This document shows positions 37,465 through 47,200 of a stretch of 64,000 nucleotides of DNA, one piece after another. The notes under the pieces are model-generated. The model was given only the letters and a program-made list of their open reading frames with translations, made no database searches and was not told the DNA's origin. How positions within the stretch are numbered: the first letter of the stretch is position 1; every line of letters begins with the position of its first letter. The stretch is taken from NCBI GenBank assembly GCA_963726665.1, contig CAVSDW010000011.1, positions 304,258 through 368,257 on the forward strand, written 5' to 3'. Both the position numbers and the translations under genes were made by a program. The DNA comes from RPQJ01 sp963726665. GTDB lineage: Bacteria > Pseudomonadota > Gammaproteobacteria > Steroidobacterales > Steroidobacteraceae.

Positions 37465-38007
37465 ATGATCGAACAGATTCAGGATTTCATGAGCGAGCAG
37501 ACCGCCGCCATCAGCAGCCAGGTCAAGAAGTTCCGCAAGGACTCCGTCGAGACCGTGCGCGATGCAGTCTCGGTCTCCGCCGACAACCTCAAGTCCCTCA
37601 AGTCGCCGGTCCGCGTGATTGCGCGCTCGGGCGTCAAGGTGACCAACGTGTCGCAGACCGCCGTTGCCAGCCTGATCGAGCTGCAGTCGGACATCCTCAC
37701 CTCCACCCTCACGGGCATGGCGCTGCGTCTCGAGCGCGCCGCCCGCGCCGACGGCATCGTCGAGCTCGTGCGCGACCAGATCGAGCTGACCCAGGCCACC
37801 CGCGGCCGCGTCATCGAGGAAGCTCAGCGCGCCGCCGAGATCTTCAAGGTCGCAGGCCGTGACCTGAAGAATGTCGCGACGCATGCTTACGAGCGCTTCT
37901 CCGAGACGGCCGAAGTGAAGGCCCCGGCGGTGAAGACCGCGAAGCGCAAGGCCAAGCGCGCCGTGCGCAAGACGACCACCCGCGCCCGCAGGGCCGTCGC
38001 CGCCTGA
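37465..38007 (+). CDS. Phasin family protein
   Basis: A 180-residue helical protein that would coat polyhydroxyalkanoate granules. The N-terminal MIEQIQDFMSEQTAAISSQV and the amphipathic heptads fit the phasin-2 family. The C-terminus is a basic, Ala/Lys/Arg-rich tail (VKTAKRKAKRAVRKTTTRAR) that resembles histone-H1-like or PhaM-type DNA-binding tails and could tether granules to the nucleoid. AGGAG lies just upstream of ATG 37465. It is monocistronic, with its own promoter and terminator. Confidence 0.87.
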   Translation: MIEQIQDFMSEQTAAISSQVKKFRKDSVETVRDAVSVSADNLKSLKSPVRVIARSGVKVTNVSQTAVASLIELQSDILTSTLTGMALRLERAARADGIVELVRDQIELTQATRGRVIEEAQRAAEIFKVAGRDLKNVATHAYERFSETAEVKAPAVKTAKRKAKRAVRKTTTRARRAVAA

Positions 38008-38054
38008 GCGATCGGTCGACCCGCGAAAGAATTCACAACGATCTCCCCCTGATT

Positions 38055-38082
38055 GCGCCCTCCACGGAGGGCGCTTTTTTTT
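38055..38082 (+). terminator. Rho-independent terminator after the phasin gene
   Basis: An 8-bp stem GCGCCCTC/GAGGGCGC with loop CACG is followed directly by eight T residues, 48 bases past the stop. This is the clearest intrinsic terminator in the window. Confidence 0.92.
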
Positions 38083-38228
38083 GCCTTTCTTTCAGCCATC
38101 GCGCGACACGTGAAGTCCACAGCTGCGGCGATGAGCACTCGCAAGGCTATAATCGAGCCAAGAGGATCAACACCATCCCGGGCTGCGGCGATTCCTGCAG
38201 CGACCGGCGGAATGAGGACACGCGCCCG

Positions 38229-39971
38229 ATGACAACCACGAACGCCGCACTCAGCACCTGGGTCGCCGAGACCGCCAGGCTCACGCGACCCGACCGCATC
38301 CACTGGTGCACGGGTTCGGACACGGAACGCGACGAGCTCACGCGGGTGATGGTCGAGCGCGGTGACCTGCTGGAACTCGACCAGGCCAACTTTCCCAACT
38401 GCCACCTGCACCGTTCGCACCCGTCGGACGTGGCGCGCGTCGAGCACCTGACCTTCATCTGCACCAGCAACCGCGACGACGCGGGCCCGAACAACCTGTG
38501 GATGGACCCGGCCGACGGCCACCGCAAGATCGATGCCCTGTTCGACGGCTGCATGAAGGGCCGCACCATGTACGTCGTGCCCTACTGCATGGGCCCGATC
38601 GCCTCGCCCTACGCGCGCTGCGGCGTCGAGATCACCGACAGCCCCTACGTCGTGCTCAACATGCGCATCATGACGCGCATGGGCGCGCCGGCGCTCGCGC
38701 GCATCGAGCGCGATGGCACGTTCGTGAAGGGGCTGCACTCGGTGGGCGACCTCGATCCCGAGCGCCGCTACATCATGCATTTCCCCGAGGAGCTCTCGAT
38801 CAAGAGCATCGGCTCCGGCTACGGCGGCAACGCCCTGCTCGGCAAGAAGTGCCACGCGCTGCGCATCGCGAGCTGGCAGGCCCGCACCGAGGGCTGGCTC
38901 GCCGAGCACATGCTGATCGTCGGCCTCGAGAATCCGCGCGGCGAGGTGCACTACGTCGCCGGCGCATTCCCGTCGGCCTGCGGCAAGACCAACCTCGGCA
39001 TGCTGATCCCGCCGGACACGATGCCGGGCTGGAAGGTCTGGACCATCGGCGAGGACATCGCCTGGCTGCACGTGGGCGCCGACGGCCGCCTGCGCGCGAT
39101 CAACCCCGAGGCGGGATTCTTCGGCGTGGTGCCGGGCACGAGCCCGAAGACCAACCGCAACGCCTACGAGATGATCCACCACGACACGATCTACACGAAC
39201 GTGGCGCTCACGGCGGACAACCAGCCGTGGTGGGAAGGCCGGCCGAGCGGCACGCCTGCGATCGACTGGCAGGGTCGGCCCTACGACAAGGCCAATGGCC
39301 CGGCCGCACACCCGAATTCGCGCTTCACGGTCTCCGCGAAGCAGAACCCCGCCTACAACCACCTGATGGAGCACCCGGACGGCGTGCCGATCTCGGCGAT
39401 CCTCTTCGGCGGACGTCGTCGCGAGGTTGCGCCGCTCGTCTACGAGGCCCGCGACTGGGCGCACGGCGTCATGATCGGCGCCGGCATGGCGTCCGAGACC
39501 ACCGCGGCGGCCGTGGGCCAGGTCGGCGTCGTGCGCCGCGACTCGATGGCCATGAAGCCGTTCTGCGGATACAACTTCGCCGACTACTGGACGCACTGGC
39601 TCTCGTTCGAGGGCCGCGTGAAGCAGCTGCCACGCGTCTTTCACGTCAACTGGTTCCGGCAGGACAAGAACGGCAAGTTCCTGTGGCCCGGCTTCGGCGA
39701 CAACCTGCGCGTGCTGTCGTGGGTCATCGACCGCTGCGAGGGCCGCGCGGGCGCGGAGGAGACGCCGATCGGCTTCCTGCCCAGGAAGGAAGACCTCGAC
39801 CTGCGCGGTCTCGACCTGGCCGACGGTGCGCTGCACCAGCTGCTCGACCTCGACCGCGATGCCTGGCACCGCGAGATCGACGACGTCGGCCGCTACCTCG
39901 AGGAATTCGGCGATCGCACGCCGCCGGCGCTGCGCGAGCAGTACAAGCGGGTCAAGAAAGCGCTGGGCTGA
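38229..39971 (+). CDS. pckG: Phosphoenolpyruvate carboxykinase (GTP)
   Basis: A 580-residue gluconeogenic enzyme that converts oxaloacetate and GTP to PEP. The GTP-class P-loop-like kinase motif AGAFPSACGKTNLGML (about residues 243-258), the KKCHALRIAS metal-ligand region and FGDNLRVLSWVIDRC are present. A perfect TATAAT at 38148-38153 lies 76 bases upstream, but the -35 is poor. The stop TGA runs directly into repeat A. Confidence 0.97.
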   Translation: MTTTNAALSTWVAETARLTRPDRIHWCTGSDTERDELTRVMVERGDLLELDQANFPNCHLHRSHPSDVARVEHLTFICTSNRDDAGPNNLWMDPADGHRKIDALFDGCMKGRTMYVVPYCMGPIASPYARCGVEITDSPYVVLNMRIMTRMGAPALARIERDGTFVKGLHSVGDLDPERRYIMHFPEELSIKSIGSGYGGNALLGKKCHALRIASWQARTEGWLAEHMLIVGLENPRGEVHYVAGAFPSACGKTNLGMLIPPDTMPGWKVWTIGEDIAWLHVGADGRLRAINPEAGFFGVVPGTSPKTNRNAYEMIHHDTIYTNVALTADNQPWWEGRPSGTPAIDWQGRPYDKANGPAAHPNSRFTVSAKQNPAYNHLMEHPDGVPISAILFGGRRREVAPLVYEARDWAHGVMIGAGMASETTAAAVGQVGVVRRDSMAMKPFCGYNFADYWTHWLSFEGRVKQLPRVFHVNWFRQDKNGKFLWPGFGDNLRVLSWVIDRCEGRAGAEETPIGFLPRKEDLDLRGLDLADGALHQLLDLDRDAWHREIDDVGRYLEEFGDRTPPALREQYKRVKKALG

Positions 39972-40030
39972 ATAGGGACATTCCAATGGGGACATTCCCC
40001 TATTTCGGGAAAAGGGGAATGTCCCCTATT
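39971..40030. repeat. REP-like element A (pckG / cyclase 3' ends)
   Basis: One degenerate half-module (39971-39984), one forward module (39985-40005, AATGGGG arm) and one inverted module (40010-40030). The first base of the repeat is the last base of the pckG stop, and the inverted module supplies the TAG stop (40026-40028) of the convergent cyclase gene. Confidence 0.9.
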
Positions 40031-40922
40031 CCTCGACCTGGAACCGGATCGCGTCCGTCGCGTCCGGAAGCTTGCCGAGACCGATCGTCCCCTGGCCGGT
40101 GAGTTCGAGCGAGTCGCGACGCACGAACGACTCCTTGCCTTCGGGGGAGACGACGAACGTGCCGTTCGTGCTCTGGTCCACGAGCAGCACCTTGTTGCGC
40201 GCAATCTCGATGCGCGCGTGGATGCGCGAGATCAGCGGCCCGTGCACGACGACGTCGTTTTCGTCGGCGCGGCCCATCGTCAGGCTCTCCCTGCGGTCGC
40301 CAAGCAGCAGCTCGCGGCCCGCGTGTCGCAGCCTGACACGCTTCGGGCTGTGACCCGTGCGCGCGTCGATCTCGATCGACGGCAGCATGCTGGTGGCGTC
40401 CTCCTGCTGCCAGAGCACCTCGAAGAGCTCGATTTCCTCCGCGCGCCCGCGCACCGGCGTGACGTCGATCTGGCGCGTCACCGTCCGCCATTCCGGCGAC
40501 AGGCGCGAGACCATCTCGGAGGTGAGGATGATCTGGCCGGCCTTGGCCTGGCTCGTCATGCGGTTGGCGGTGTGGACGGAAGCGCCGAAGATGTCGCGGT
40601 TCTCGAGCACCACGGGCCCGAAGTGACAGCCGATGCGGATGGCCACGTGCTGGCCCTGCACCATGAGGGCCGGCCGGGCACCGATGTCCTGCTGCATCTC
40701 GCCCGCCGCGTTCACCGCGTCGTCGGCCGTGGGAAAGATCGCGAGGATCTCGTCGCCGATGGTCTTGATCACCGAGCCGCGGTTGCGCTCGGTCGCGGCG
40801 CGCATGAGGTCCACGCAGGCGACGACCATGTCGCGCGCCTTGAGGTCGCCGAGCACCTCGTAGAGGCGCGTGCTACCCACGACGTCCGCAAACAGGACTG
40901 CAACTTCGGTCTCGTTGCTCAT
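40026..40922 (-). CDS. Class III adenylate/guanylate cyclase with FHA domain
   Basis: A 298-residue soluble protein. The cyclase domain (about residues 5-170) begins VAVLFADVVGSTRLYE with the first metal Asp. It continues IKTIGDEILAIFP with the second, and the GxH-type IRIGCHFGPVVLENRDIFG. A C-terminal FHA domain (about 200-290) has MGRADENDVVVHGPLISRIH then STNGTFV, a phosphothreonine reader. It probably makes cyclic nucleotide in response to protein phosphorylation; substrate specificity is not clear. Its last Glu codon and TAG stop come from repeat A. Confidence 0.87.
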   Translation of the reverse strand: MSNETEVAVLFADVVGSTRLYEVLGDLKARDMVVACVDLMRAATERNRGSVIKTIGDEILAIFPTADDAVNAAGEMQQDIGARPALMVQGQHVAIRIGCHFGPVVLENRDIFGASVHTANRMTSQAKAGQIILTSEMVSRLSPEWRTVTRQIDVTPVRGRAEEIELFEVLWQQEDATSMLPSIEIDARTGHSPKRVRLRHAGRELLLGDRRESLTMGRADENDVVVHGPLISRIHARIEIARNKVLLVDQSTNGTFVVSPEGKESFVRRDSLELTGQGTIGLGKLPDATDAIRFQVEE

Positions 40923-41009
40923 CGGTGGCGGGACCTGGTCTCCCCGGTGTGATCGACCGCGGCCAGGGTCGGCCGTCGAAAGATTATACAGTGACCCGCC
41001 GGCCCGTCC

Positions 41010-42049
41010 TCACGCCGCCGAGCGGAATACGCGCAGCGACTCCTCGAGGACCTCCGCGCCCGCGCCCGGCCGGTTGGCCTGCTCGGCCAGGAAACGCCGC
41101 CAGGACCGCGCACCCGGGTACCCGGCATAGAGCCCGTGCAGGGGACGCAGCATGAACGCGAGGCCGTGCCCCTCGCGAAGCATGCGCTCGACGTACGCCG
41201 CGTACTTGAGGACCACTTCGTCGCGCGAAGGCGGCGTCCAGTCGCGATCCACGAATTCGCGATGCAGTTCGGCGAGCAGGTAAGGCTCCTGGTAGGCCTG
41301 CCTCCCGAGCATCACACCGTCGCATTGGGGCAGCCATTCGCGCACCTGCGCGATGGTCTTGAGTCCGCCGTTCAGGATGACCGTGAGGTCCGGGTTCTCG
41401 CGCTTCAGGCGGGCGACCACCTCGTAGCGCAAGGGCGGAATCTCGCGGTTTTCCTTGGGCGAGAGTCCCTGCAGGATTGCCTTGCGCGCATGGACGATGA
41501 ATACCGTGACGCCGGAGCGACGCACCAGCTGCACGAAGTGGTCGAAGAACCCGTAGTCGTCGAGTTCGTCGATGCCGATGCGACACTTGATCGTGACCGG
41601 CAGGCTCGCGGCTTCGCGCATCGCGATCATGCAGTCGGAGACGAGCTGCGGCTCGGCCATCAGGCACGCGCCGAAATTGCCCTCCTGCACGCGGTCGCTG
41701 GGACAACCGACGTTGAGATTGATCTCCGCGTAACCGCGCTCCTCGCCGAGCTTCGCGGCGCGCGCGAGCAGCACGGGATCGGAGCCGCCGACCTGCAGGG
41801 CCACCGGCGACTCCGCCGGATCGAAGCCGAGCAGCCGGTCGCGATTGCCGTGCTTGAGCGCGAGGGCGGCCACCATCTCCGTGTAGAGCAGCGCGCCCGG
41901 GCTCAGCAGCCGGTGCAGGTAGCGGCAATGGCGGTCCGTGTAGTCCATCATCGGCGCGACCGAGATCCGCCGGTCAAGAAAAAGGGGACATGTCCCCTGT
42001 TTCGGCCCCGAAACGGTGAATGTCCCCTTTTCTTCGCCTGGCCCGTCAT
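41010..42049 (-). CDS. dusA: tRNA-dihydrouridine synthase A with repeat in its 5' end
   Basis: A flavin enzyme that reduces uridine 20/20a of tRNA. The clear Dus frame starts RRISVAPMMDYTDRHCRYL and contains INLNVGCPSDRVQEGNFGAC with the active-site Cys, then KCRIGIDELDDYGFF and NGGLKTIAQV. No ATG, GTG or TTG lies in frame between 41960 and the upstream gene. The natural start looks like ATG 42049, which overlaps the YbdK-type stop as ATGA, but it is in another frame (1,040 bases, two too many). Repeat B sits between that ATG and the conserved part, so either the repeat or nearby indels broke the frame. Confidence 0.85.
41979..42032. repeat. REP-like element B (inside dusA 5' end)
   Basis: A forward module with AAAAAGGGG arm at 41979-42002 and an inverted, more degenerate module at 42011-42032 (GGTGAATGTCCCCTTTT). 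This is the only copy lying inside a coding frame rather than between genes. Confidence 0.85.
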
Positions 42050-43179
42050 ATCCGCGCCGTCTCCTCGATGAGCCAGTCCACGACCGCGCGGAGGGCGTCC
42101 TCGTCCGGCGCGCCCGACGCGACGGCGGCCTCGTACACCGCGATCTGGCGGTGCGCGCTGGTCCCGCGCACGAGGATGCTGCGCAGCCCCTCGATCTCCG
42201 CCACGCAACCGAGTGCCTCGGCATCGTCGCGGACGAGTTCGATCAGCTCCTCGAGCAGCTCCGCGAACGGCACGATGCGCTTCTTGCCGAGGTCGAGCAG
42301 GCCGGCGTCGAAGGAATAGCGCATCGCCCGCCAGCGGTTCTCTCCGAGCAGCAGGTGCGAGTACATCCTCCAGCGCTGGTTCGCGCCTCGCAGCCGATGC
42401 AGCATGCGCAGCAGGCACTGGTTGAGCGCCGCGAGCGACAGCGCGTCCTCCATGGTCGTGCAGCAGTCCATGACCCGAGTCTCGAGCGTCGGGTAGCGCA
42501 GGCTCGGCCGCAGGTCCCACCAGATCCGCGAGGTGTCGGCGATGATGCCGGTCTCGACCAGGATGTCGGTGTGCCTTCGATACTCGCCCCAGCTCGAGAA
42601 GTGCTCCGGCAGCCCCGTGCGCGGCACGCCGTTGAAGATCATGAGCCGGAACGACATCAGTCCCGTGCGCTCCCCCTCCCAGAACGGTGAACTGCACGAG
42701 AGCGCGAGCAGGTGCGGCAGGAAGTAGGTGAGCTGGTTCAGGAGGTCGATGCGCGCGTCGTCGTCGTCGAAGCCGACGTGGACGTGCAGCCCGCAGACCA
42801 TCAGGCGCCGCGCCGCGCCCTGCATTTCCTCGAGCAGCGCCACGTAGCGCTCCTTGTCGGTGCGCTTCTGCGTCGAGGAGAGCGAGAACGGGTGGCTGGA
42901 GGCTGCGATCGGCGCGAGCCCGTGCCTGGCGCTCTCCTCGACCACCGCGCGGCGCAACTCGCCAAGCTGGATACGCGCCTCGCCGACGGAGCGGCACACG
43001 GGCGTGGCCACCTCGATCTGCGAGCGCAGGAACTCCGGGAATGCACGCCCCGACGTGCGCTCGTGCAGGTCGGCGAAGAGCTGCGCCGGCGGGTCGCTCG
43101 CGACGGCCCGCGTCTCACGGTCCACGAGCAGGTACTCCTCCTCGATGCCGAGAGTGAGCGGTGGTTCGTGCATGCTCAT
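42046..43179 (-). CDS. YbdK-type carboxylate-amine ligase (GCS2 family)
   Basis: A 377-residue ATP-dependent ligase of the glutamate-cysteine ligase 2 family. LTLGIEEEYLLVDRETR carries the acidic metal motif, SQIEVATPVC is the second strand, and CGLHVHVGF the conserved His block. E. coli YbdK has weak gamma-glutamylcysteine ligase activity, but the physiological reaction of this family is unclear. The start ATG 43179 overlaps the amidohydrolase stop (ATGA), so the two are translated together. Confidence 0.88.
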   Translation of the reverse strand: MSMHEPPLTLGIEEEYLLVDRETRAVASDPPAQLFADLHERTSGRAFPEFLRSQIEVATPVCRSVGEARIQLGELRRAVVEESARHGLAPIAASSHPFSLSSTQKRTDKERYVALLEEMQGAARRLMVCGLHVHVGFDDDDARIDLLNQLTYFLPHLLALSCSSPFWEGERTGLMSFRLMIFNGVPRTGLPEHFSSWGEYRRHTDILVETGIIADTSRIWWDLRPSLRYPTLETRVMDCCTTMEDALSLAALNQCLLRMLHRLRGANQRWRMYSHLLLGENRWRAMRYSFDAGLLDLGKKRIVPFAELLEELIELVRDDAEALGCVAEIEGLRSILVRGTSAHRQIAVYEAAVASGAPDEDALRAVVDWLIEETARI

Positions 43180-44003
43180 GCCGTGACCTTCGCACCGCGT
43201 CGCGACTCCGCGGATTGCTCGACCAGGCCGCCGATCAGCCTCGACAGGATCCGCACCCATCGTTCGACGCCGGCAGGCGACTCGACCTGGTCCTGCCGGA
43301 CCTCGATGCAGACGTTCGGCAGCCCGCCGCCTTCCGCGTGGTGATCTACCGTGTAGTCGGACGGATGACGGCCGCTGTAGGGCTCGTTGTCGCCGACCAC
43401 GAGGCCCTCGATCCTGCGCAGGCCGTCCAGCATGTAGCGCGCCGAGGCCTCGTCCCGGTCCCAGAGCACGCCGACGTGCCAGGGCCGCGTGCTTCCGTCC
43501 ATCTCCGGCGTGAAGGTGTGCACCGAGACGAATAGCGGCACCACGCCTCGCGCCCGGAATCCTCCCAGCATGGCGGCGATCGCCTCGTGGTAAGGATCGA
43601 AGAAGCAGCCGAGTCGCGCCCGGCGCTCGAACTCGCCCACGGACTGGTTCCCCGGGATCACCCAGCCGGCGCTCTCGCCACGGATGGCCTCTGGATCGTA
43701 CGGCGGCCGGTTGCAGTCAACGACGAGGCGCGAGTAACCGGCCAGGACGGCCGGTGCATCGAGCGCATTCGCGATACCGCGTGCGAGTTCACCTGCCCCC
43801 AGGTCCCAGGCGATGTGCTCCCAGGTCTGCAGGACCGGAAGGCCGAGGCGCTGCATGGCCCTCGGGAAGGCCCGGCTCGCGTGGTCGCAGACCACCAGCG
43901 CAGGCGCCGCGCCGTGCTCATGGAGCACCACGAACGGCGGCGGGTCGTCGCGCCCGATGAGGGTCTGGCTGGCAGGCAGGTGGTCGGAGTGGTCTGTGGG
44001 CAT
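43176..44003 (-). CDS. N-formylglutamate amidohydrolase family protein
   Basis: A 275-residue zinc hydrolase. LVVCDHASRAFPRAMQRLG, the LVVDCNRPPYDPEAI block and FVSVHTFTPEMDG are family hallmarks. No hut genes are nearby, so a role in histidine breakdown is unlikely. Overlap with the YbdK-type ligase suggests a paired ligase/hydrolase acting on a gamma-glutamyl or N-acyl amino compound. ATG 44003 is preferred over an upstream extension that is low-complexity Gly/Ala. Confidence 0.85.
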   Translation of the reverse strand: MPTDHSDHLPASQTLIGRDDPPPFVVLHEHGAAPALVVCDHASRAFPRAMQRLGLPVLQTWEHIAWDLGAGELARGIANALDAPAVLAGYSRLVVDCNRPPYDPEAIRGESAGWVIPGNQSVGEFERRARLGCFFDPYHEAIAAMLGGFRARGVVPLFVSVHTFTPEMDGSTRPWHVGVLWDRDEASARYMLDGLRRIEGLVVGDNEPYSGRHPSDYTVDHHAEGGGLPNVCIEVRQDQVESPAGVERWVRILSRLIGGLVEQSAESRRGAKVTA

Positions 44004-44229
44004 GGAGTGGTCTGGCGCGACGGCGGCGGAATTGTACCGGATGGCCCCGTGTGCGCCGCCCGCCCCGCCCGCTCGTCCGCCCGTCCCGACCGCCTGCACG
44101 CGCCCGGTCCACGACCCGGACCCGGTCCGGCCCGAATGCGAACCGGGTCACATCCGCTGCTGGCGACGCGCGCCTAGTATCCGGTACCGCCTGCCCCGGT
44201 TGCGGGGCGGCAGGCATGGTGTGCAAGCG

Positions 44230-47200
44230 ATGGATTGGCCCGAGAATCGGACGAAAGACGACGCGCCGACGCGCCCGGGACAGGCCCCGAGCCTGCCCGG
44301 CGATGCTCGCGCACCCGACGTGGGCACGGGCGCCTCCGGGCACGATGGAACCGCATCGCAGCTGCAGGCGATCGTGGACCACGTCAAGGATGCCATCCTG
44401 ACGGTCGACGACTTCGGCCGCATCGAGACCATGAACAGCACGGCCGCGCGCGTCTTCGGCTACGAAGAGCAGGCCGCCCGCGGCCGCAAGCTCGACCTGC
44501 TCATCCCGTCGCTCGCCCGCCGCGGCATGCTCACGGAAGCGCTCGACGAACTCGCGGAGTCGCTGGAGAACACCCAGATCGACCTCGCGCCGCGCGAGAC
44601 GCGCGGGCGCCGGCACGACGGCACGCTGTTCGACGCGGAACTCGGCGTGAGCAAGGTGAAGCTCGGCCGCCGCACGTTCTTCATCGTGTGCCTGCGCGAC
44701 ACCACCGAGCGCAAGCTCGCCGAGGCGGCGATCCGCGAGAGCGAGGCACGCTACCGCACGCTGGTCGAGAACGCTCCGGAGGCGATCGTCGTGCTCGACG
44801 TCGACCTCGCGCGCTTCGTCGAGTGCAACGACAACGCCGTGCGCTTCTTCAAGATGACGCGCGACGAGCTGCTGGCGGCCGGACCGGAAAAAATCAGTGC
44901 CCCGACCCAGGCCGACGGACTGCCTTCATTCGGCCCGTCACGCGGCTTCATCGATCGCGCGCTCGCCGGCGAAGCGCCCTGCTTCGAGTGGCTGCATCGC
45001 GACGCGCTGGCGCAGGACATTCCCTGCGAAGTCAGGCTGGTGCGCCTGCCGTCCTCCGGGCGCCGGCTGATCCGCGCCAGCATCACCGACATCACCGAGC
45101 GCAAGCGCAGCGAATTCCTGGCCGCCGGCGAACGGCGCGTGTTCGAGCACATCGCCGGCAACATCGAGTTGCCCGCCACGCTCGAGGCGATCGCGGAGAC
45201 CGCCGAGCGCGTGACGCCGGAATCCCTGTGTACCGTGAGTCTCTACGAGCCCGGCCCGAACCTGCTGCGCTGTGTCGCCGGGCAGCGCATGCCGGCACCC
45301 TTCCTGCATGCACTCGCGCGCGTCGAGGTCGGCCCGCGGAACGGCTCCTGCGCCGCCGCAATCTTCCTGCACCGACAGGTCGTGGTGGCCGAGATCTCGC
45401 GCGACGCCCTCTGGGAACACCTGCGCGAACCCGCGCTCGCTGCCGGGTTGCGCGCCTGCTGGTCCACGCCGATCCGCTCCTCCGACGGGCGCATGCTCGG
45501 CACCGTCGCGCTCTACTTCCACAAGCCGCGCAGCCCTCTGAAGCGCGACTTCGAACTCATGGGACGCCTCACAGCGCTCGCCGGGATCGCCATCGAGCGC
45601 CGGCAGTCCGAGGAAGCCCTGCGGCGCAGCGAATCGCGATACCGGGGCCTCTTCGAGAACGTGATCGAAGGCGTGTACCGGACGGACAACTCCGGCCGGC
45701 TCGAGTCCGCGAATCCCGCGCTGGTGAAGATGCTGGGCTTCGAGCGGGAGGAAGAACTGCTCTCCCTGCCCTGCACCGACGCCCTGTACGCGGATCCGGC
45801 CGATCGAATACGCATCCTCGAGGCGCTGCACCGCGACGGCGAGGTGCAGAGCGCCGAGTTCCAGCTTCGTCGCCAGGACGGCCGCGTGATCACCGTACTC
45901 GAGAACGCGCGCCTCGTGCGCGACACGGATGGAACGATCGTGGGCTACGAGGGCACGCTGGCCGACATCAGCAAGCGAAAGATGGTGGAACTCCAGCTGG
46001 CGGAAGAAAAGGAAAAGGCCCAGGTCACGCTGCAATCCATCGGCGACGCCGTGCTCACGGCGGATGCCGAGGCCCGCGTCGAATACCTGAACCCGGTCGC
46101 CGAGCAGCTCACGGGCTGGACCACCGCAGAGGCCGCCGGCCGGCCGGTATCCGAAGTGTTCCAGGTGCTCAACGAATCGACCCGCGCGCCGATCGACAGC
46201 CCGATCCTGCGCTGCCTGCGCGAGGATCGCGTCGTGGAACTGCCCGAGCCCGCGCTGCTCATCAATCGCCGCGGCCAGGAGATCTCGGTCCAGGACTCCG
46301 CTGCTCCCATCCGCGACCGGACCGGCCGCCTGATCGGCGCGGTCATGGTCTTCCACGACGTGAGCCAGGAGCGGCGACTGCAGCGCGCCTTGAGCTACCA
46401 GGCGACGCACGACGCGCTCACCGGGCTGATCAACCGCCGCGAATTCGAGTCCCGTCTCGGCGAGGCGCTGCAGACGGCGCACCAGGCCGAGAACCAGAAG
46501 CACGTGCTCCTGTACCTCGACCTCGACCAGTTCAAGGTCGTCAACGACACCTGCGGGCACGAGGCCGGCGACCGCCTGCTGAAGCAGGTGACCAGCGTCG
46601 TGCAGACGCGGATCCGCACCACCGACACCCTCGCGCGCCTCGGCGGCGACGAATTCGGCGTGCTGCTGCACGACTGCGCGCTCGACACCGCGCAGCGCAT
46701 CGCCGAGAGCCTGCGCCAGGCCATCCGCGACTTCCGTTTCGTGTGGCAGGAGCGCGTGCTGAAGGTTGGCGTCTCGATCGGGCTCGCCGAGATCACCGGG
46801 CAGTCGGAGACCACCGCCAGCGTGATGAGCGCCGCGGACGTGGCCTGCTACTCCGCCAAGGATTCGGGGCGCAATCGCGTGCAGGCCTACGAGCAGGGCC
46901 GCGCGCCCGAGCGTCATCGCGAGATGCAGTGGGTATCGCGCATCAACCGCGCCTGCGAGGAGGACCAGCTGCTGCTGCTCTGCCAGTCGATCGTCCCGAT
47001 CAGCGCGGGCGCCGAAAAGCAGCGGAAGTTCGAACTGCTGCTGCGCATGCGCGACGAGAGCGGAACCCTGATCCAGCCGGCCGAGTTCATCCCCGCGGCG
47101 GAACGTTTCAACCTGATGCCGGCAATCGACCGCTGGGTCGTACACCAGGCCTGCACGGGACTCGCGCATCGCCGCAGCGACGCCGGCGTACGCACGCCGT

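Noticed and set aside
39971..40030. Repeat clusters as a CRISPR array
   Set aside because: Modules are palindromic, unevenly spaced, in both orientations, and scattered between genes; there are no regular spacers or cas genes.
43176..44003. Histidine-utilisation (hut) assignment for the N-formylglutamate amidohydrolase-like gene
   Set aside because: No other hut genes are nearby and the gene is coupled to a GCS2-type ligase, so only the family was named.
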